From positions 1,756,501 through 1,820,500 of the forward strand of contig NZ_CP107996.1 in NCBI RefSeq assembly GCF_036088315.1: a DNA stretch of 64,000 bases, written 5' to 3'. The notes beneath the pieces are model-generated. The model was not told where the DNA came from. It worked only from the letters and a program-made list of their open reading frames with translations, and did no database searches. Made by a program: the position numbers and the translations under genes. This document shows, in pieces, positions 62,827 to 64,000 of the stretch (positions are counted from its first letter, which is position 1; each line of letters starts with the position of its first letter). The stretch comes from Streptomyces sp. NBC_00344. Lineage in GTDB: Bacteria; Actinomycetota; Actinomycetes; Streptomycetales; Streptomycetaceae.

Positions 62827-64000
62827 TCAGCTGAGGATTACCTCACAGCCATGAGTCGCCCCTGCTGTCCCAGGAGTAACCCGCAGCCGCAGTGTGCGCC
62901 CGGTGGACAGCACCTGAACCGATGAGTCCGCGCTGGTCACCCGGTGTACCGGACGGTCCAGGACGATCTCCACCGGCTGCCCGGTCCGGGGCGGCTCGCT
63001 GATGTGCAGCGTCGCTCGGCGCCCGTTGCCGCGCATAAGGACGCTCGCCGGGGAGGTGACGGAGACCGGCCCCACCGTACCGGCCTGCCAGAAGTTCACC
63101 GCGGTCAGCCCGAGTGAGCGGACGGTCACCGCCTGCTGTTCCGCGGTGTTGCGGAGGACCTCCAGCCAGCCACGGTCGGCAGCGCGGGCCGTCAGGGCGC
63201 GCCGCGAGGCCCCGGGCATCAGCAGATAGGCGTAGGACGCGTCCGCCGGATCGGTTCCGTGGTCGAGCCAGAGGGTCCGGTAGATCCGGGTCCGCTGCTC
63301 GGTGGTGCTGGTGCTGTTGATGTCGCTCCAGGACCCCGTGCGGGCCTCGCGCAGGGTACGCAGCGCACCGGTGCCTCCGGGGAAGACCCAGCCGCCGTGG
63401 CCCTCGAGATGTGCCCAGTGCGGGTGGCGCCGTCCATCGACGGTGAACTCGCCGGTACCGTCTGCGCCCAGGTTGCGATTGTCGACGACCGTCTCGACCG
63501 GGACGCCGTCGGTGGCAGTGATGCCCGCGCCGAGACAGATCACTGTGTCCGCCGCGCAGAACCACGACTTGCGGGCTTCCAGGGTCGACGTCAGGCCCTT
63601 CACATGCTGGCCGACAGCCGCGAACTCGCCGTCGCTGGATCCGCCCACCCATTGCACCGCGGGCTTGGCCGCGCCCCACTCACCGCCCGCACGGTCGGCG
63701 AGGCGCTTGGTGGACACGGTCGTTCCGGGCAGGCGGTACGGGTCGACGGTCGGCCAGAACCAGTCGGTGTACTGGTCGTTGGCCTTCTCCGCCGGCCACC
63801 AGCAGAGCATTCCGGCCCCGGTGTGCCAGCCGTGCGGATTCTCCCCGTTGCCGCACTCGTAGTAGGAGATCCGCTCGGAGCACATGGAGATATTGGCGGC
63901 CCAGTCGCGGCGGCGGTGCACAGCCCGGTCCATGGACGCGAACAGGTGGTGCGCCACCGGTTCCGGGGCAGCCGGGGCCGGGGCTTCGGCGACCGCCTGG
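62827..64000 (-). CDS. Polysaccharide lyase family 8 protein (C-terminal part; cut by window edge)
   Basis: Secreted-type lyase related to hyaluronate, chondroitin AC and xanthan lyases. The visible 390 residues start inside the catalytic region: SERISYYECGNGENPHGWHTGAG matches the substrate-cleft segment of the family, followed by the beta-sandwich domains (GADGTGEFTVDGRR; YAYLLMPGASRRAL; PVEIVLDRPVHRV). The alpha-toroid with the catalytic His and Tyr and any signal peptide lie beyond position 64000; the frame is open to the edge. The substrate cannot be told from this part. It is on the same strand as accB, 150 bases upstream of it. Confidence 0.85.
   Translation of the reverse strand, partial: QAVAEAPAPAAPEPVAHHLFASMDRAVHRRRDWAANISMCSERISYYECGNGENPHGWHTGAGMLCWWPAEKANDQYTDWFWPTVDPYRLPGTTVSTKRLADRAGGEWGAAKPAVQWVGGSSDGEFAAVGQHVKGLTSTLEARKSWFCAADTVICLGAGITATDGVPVETVVDNRNLGADGTGEFTVDGRRHPHWAHLEGHGGWVFPGGTGALRTLREARTGSWSDINSTSTTEQRTRIYRTLWLDHGTDPADASYAYLLMPGASRRALTARAADRGWLEVLRNTAEQQAVTVRSLGLTAVNFWQAGTVGPVSVTSPASVLMRGNGRRATLHISEPPRTGQPVEIVLDRPVHRVTSADSSVQVLSTGRTLRLRVTPGTAGATHGCEVILS

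Overview
The window is a stretch of a Streptomyces chromosome. GC content is high throughout, GTG and TTG starts are common, codons end in G or C, and the gene set and order match what I recall of the Streptomyces coelicolor core region running from ffh through glnD-glnK-amtB, nsdA, ftsY, glcP, smc, mutM-rnc-rpmF, coaD-rsmD-recG, thiD-thiL, ddl-gpsA-plsC, hupS, leuCD-ndgR, gltX and the cvn operons to accB-accE. The species cannot be named from this alone. The first gene (ffh) and the last (a family 8 polysaccharide lyase) are cut by the window edges.

Layout. 1-7.8 kb: signal recognition particle GTPase, then the nitrogen-control operon amtB-glnK-glnD (minus strand) with a near-consensus GlnR box, then the developmental regulator nsdA and a primase-polymerase-domain protein. 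8-17.5 kb: ftsY, an NCS1 nucleobase permease, a GlcP-type sugar permease with a striking inverted-repeat operator, smc with an unusually large low-complexity insert in the hinge, a small coiled-coil protein and acylphosphatase. 17.6-23.7 kb: a secreted CAP/SCP protein whose stop codon borders a 5.2 kb integrated element of the pSAM2/AICE type: tyrosine integrase, excisionase, RepSA-like initiator, an accessory gene, an XRE regulator with a beta-rich C-terminal domain, a CutA-like protein, and a 152-nt hairpin that may be a single-strand origin. No conjugation genes are present. 23.8-33.6 kb: HxlR regulator, DNA repair (mutM, recG), RNA processing (rnc, rsmD), ribosomal proteins L32 and L28, coaD, a coiled-coil DivIVA/AtpF-like protein and a DAK2/FakA-family protein. 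33.9-41.8 kb: thiamine (thiD-thiL), an Lrp ligand-binding-domain protein, a lipoprotein, ddl, gpsA-plsC, cofC and the Lys-rich nucleoid protein hupS. 41.9-49.4 kb: leuC-leuD with divergent ndgR, an array of five tRNA genes (Gln-Glu-Glu-Gln-Glu) and gltX with two neighbours. 49.9-60.2 kb: two complete conservons in tandem (sensor-kinase-like CvnA, roadblock CvnB, DUF742 CvnC, GTPase CvnD). 60.3-64 kb: a VOC protein, acyl-CoA carboxylase beta and epsilon subunits, and the lyase.

Functional links. GlnD modifies GlnK, which controls AmtB, and all three lie behind one GlnR site. GltX charges the tRNA-Glu and, in organisms of this type, mischarges the tRNA-Gln encoded beside it. The four Cvn proteins of each conservon are expected to form a membrane-associated complex analogous to a eukaryotic G-protein receptor system; the two GTPase genes are almost identical at DNA level over their 3' two thirds, which points to recent gene conversion. 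AccB and AccE are two subunits of one carboxylase that supplies malonyl- and/or methylmalonyl-CoA.

Limits. All calls are by reading; no alignments or searches were run. Residue positions are approximate, and operators, promoters, terminators and attachment sites are inferred from sequence patterns.
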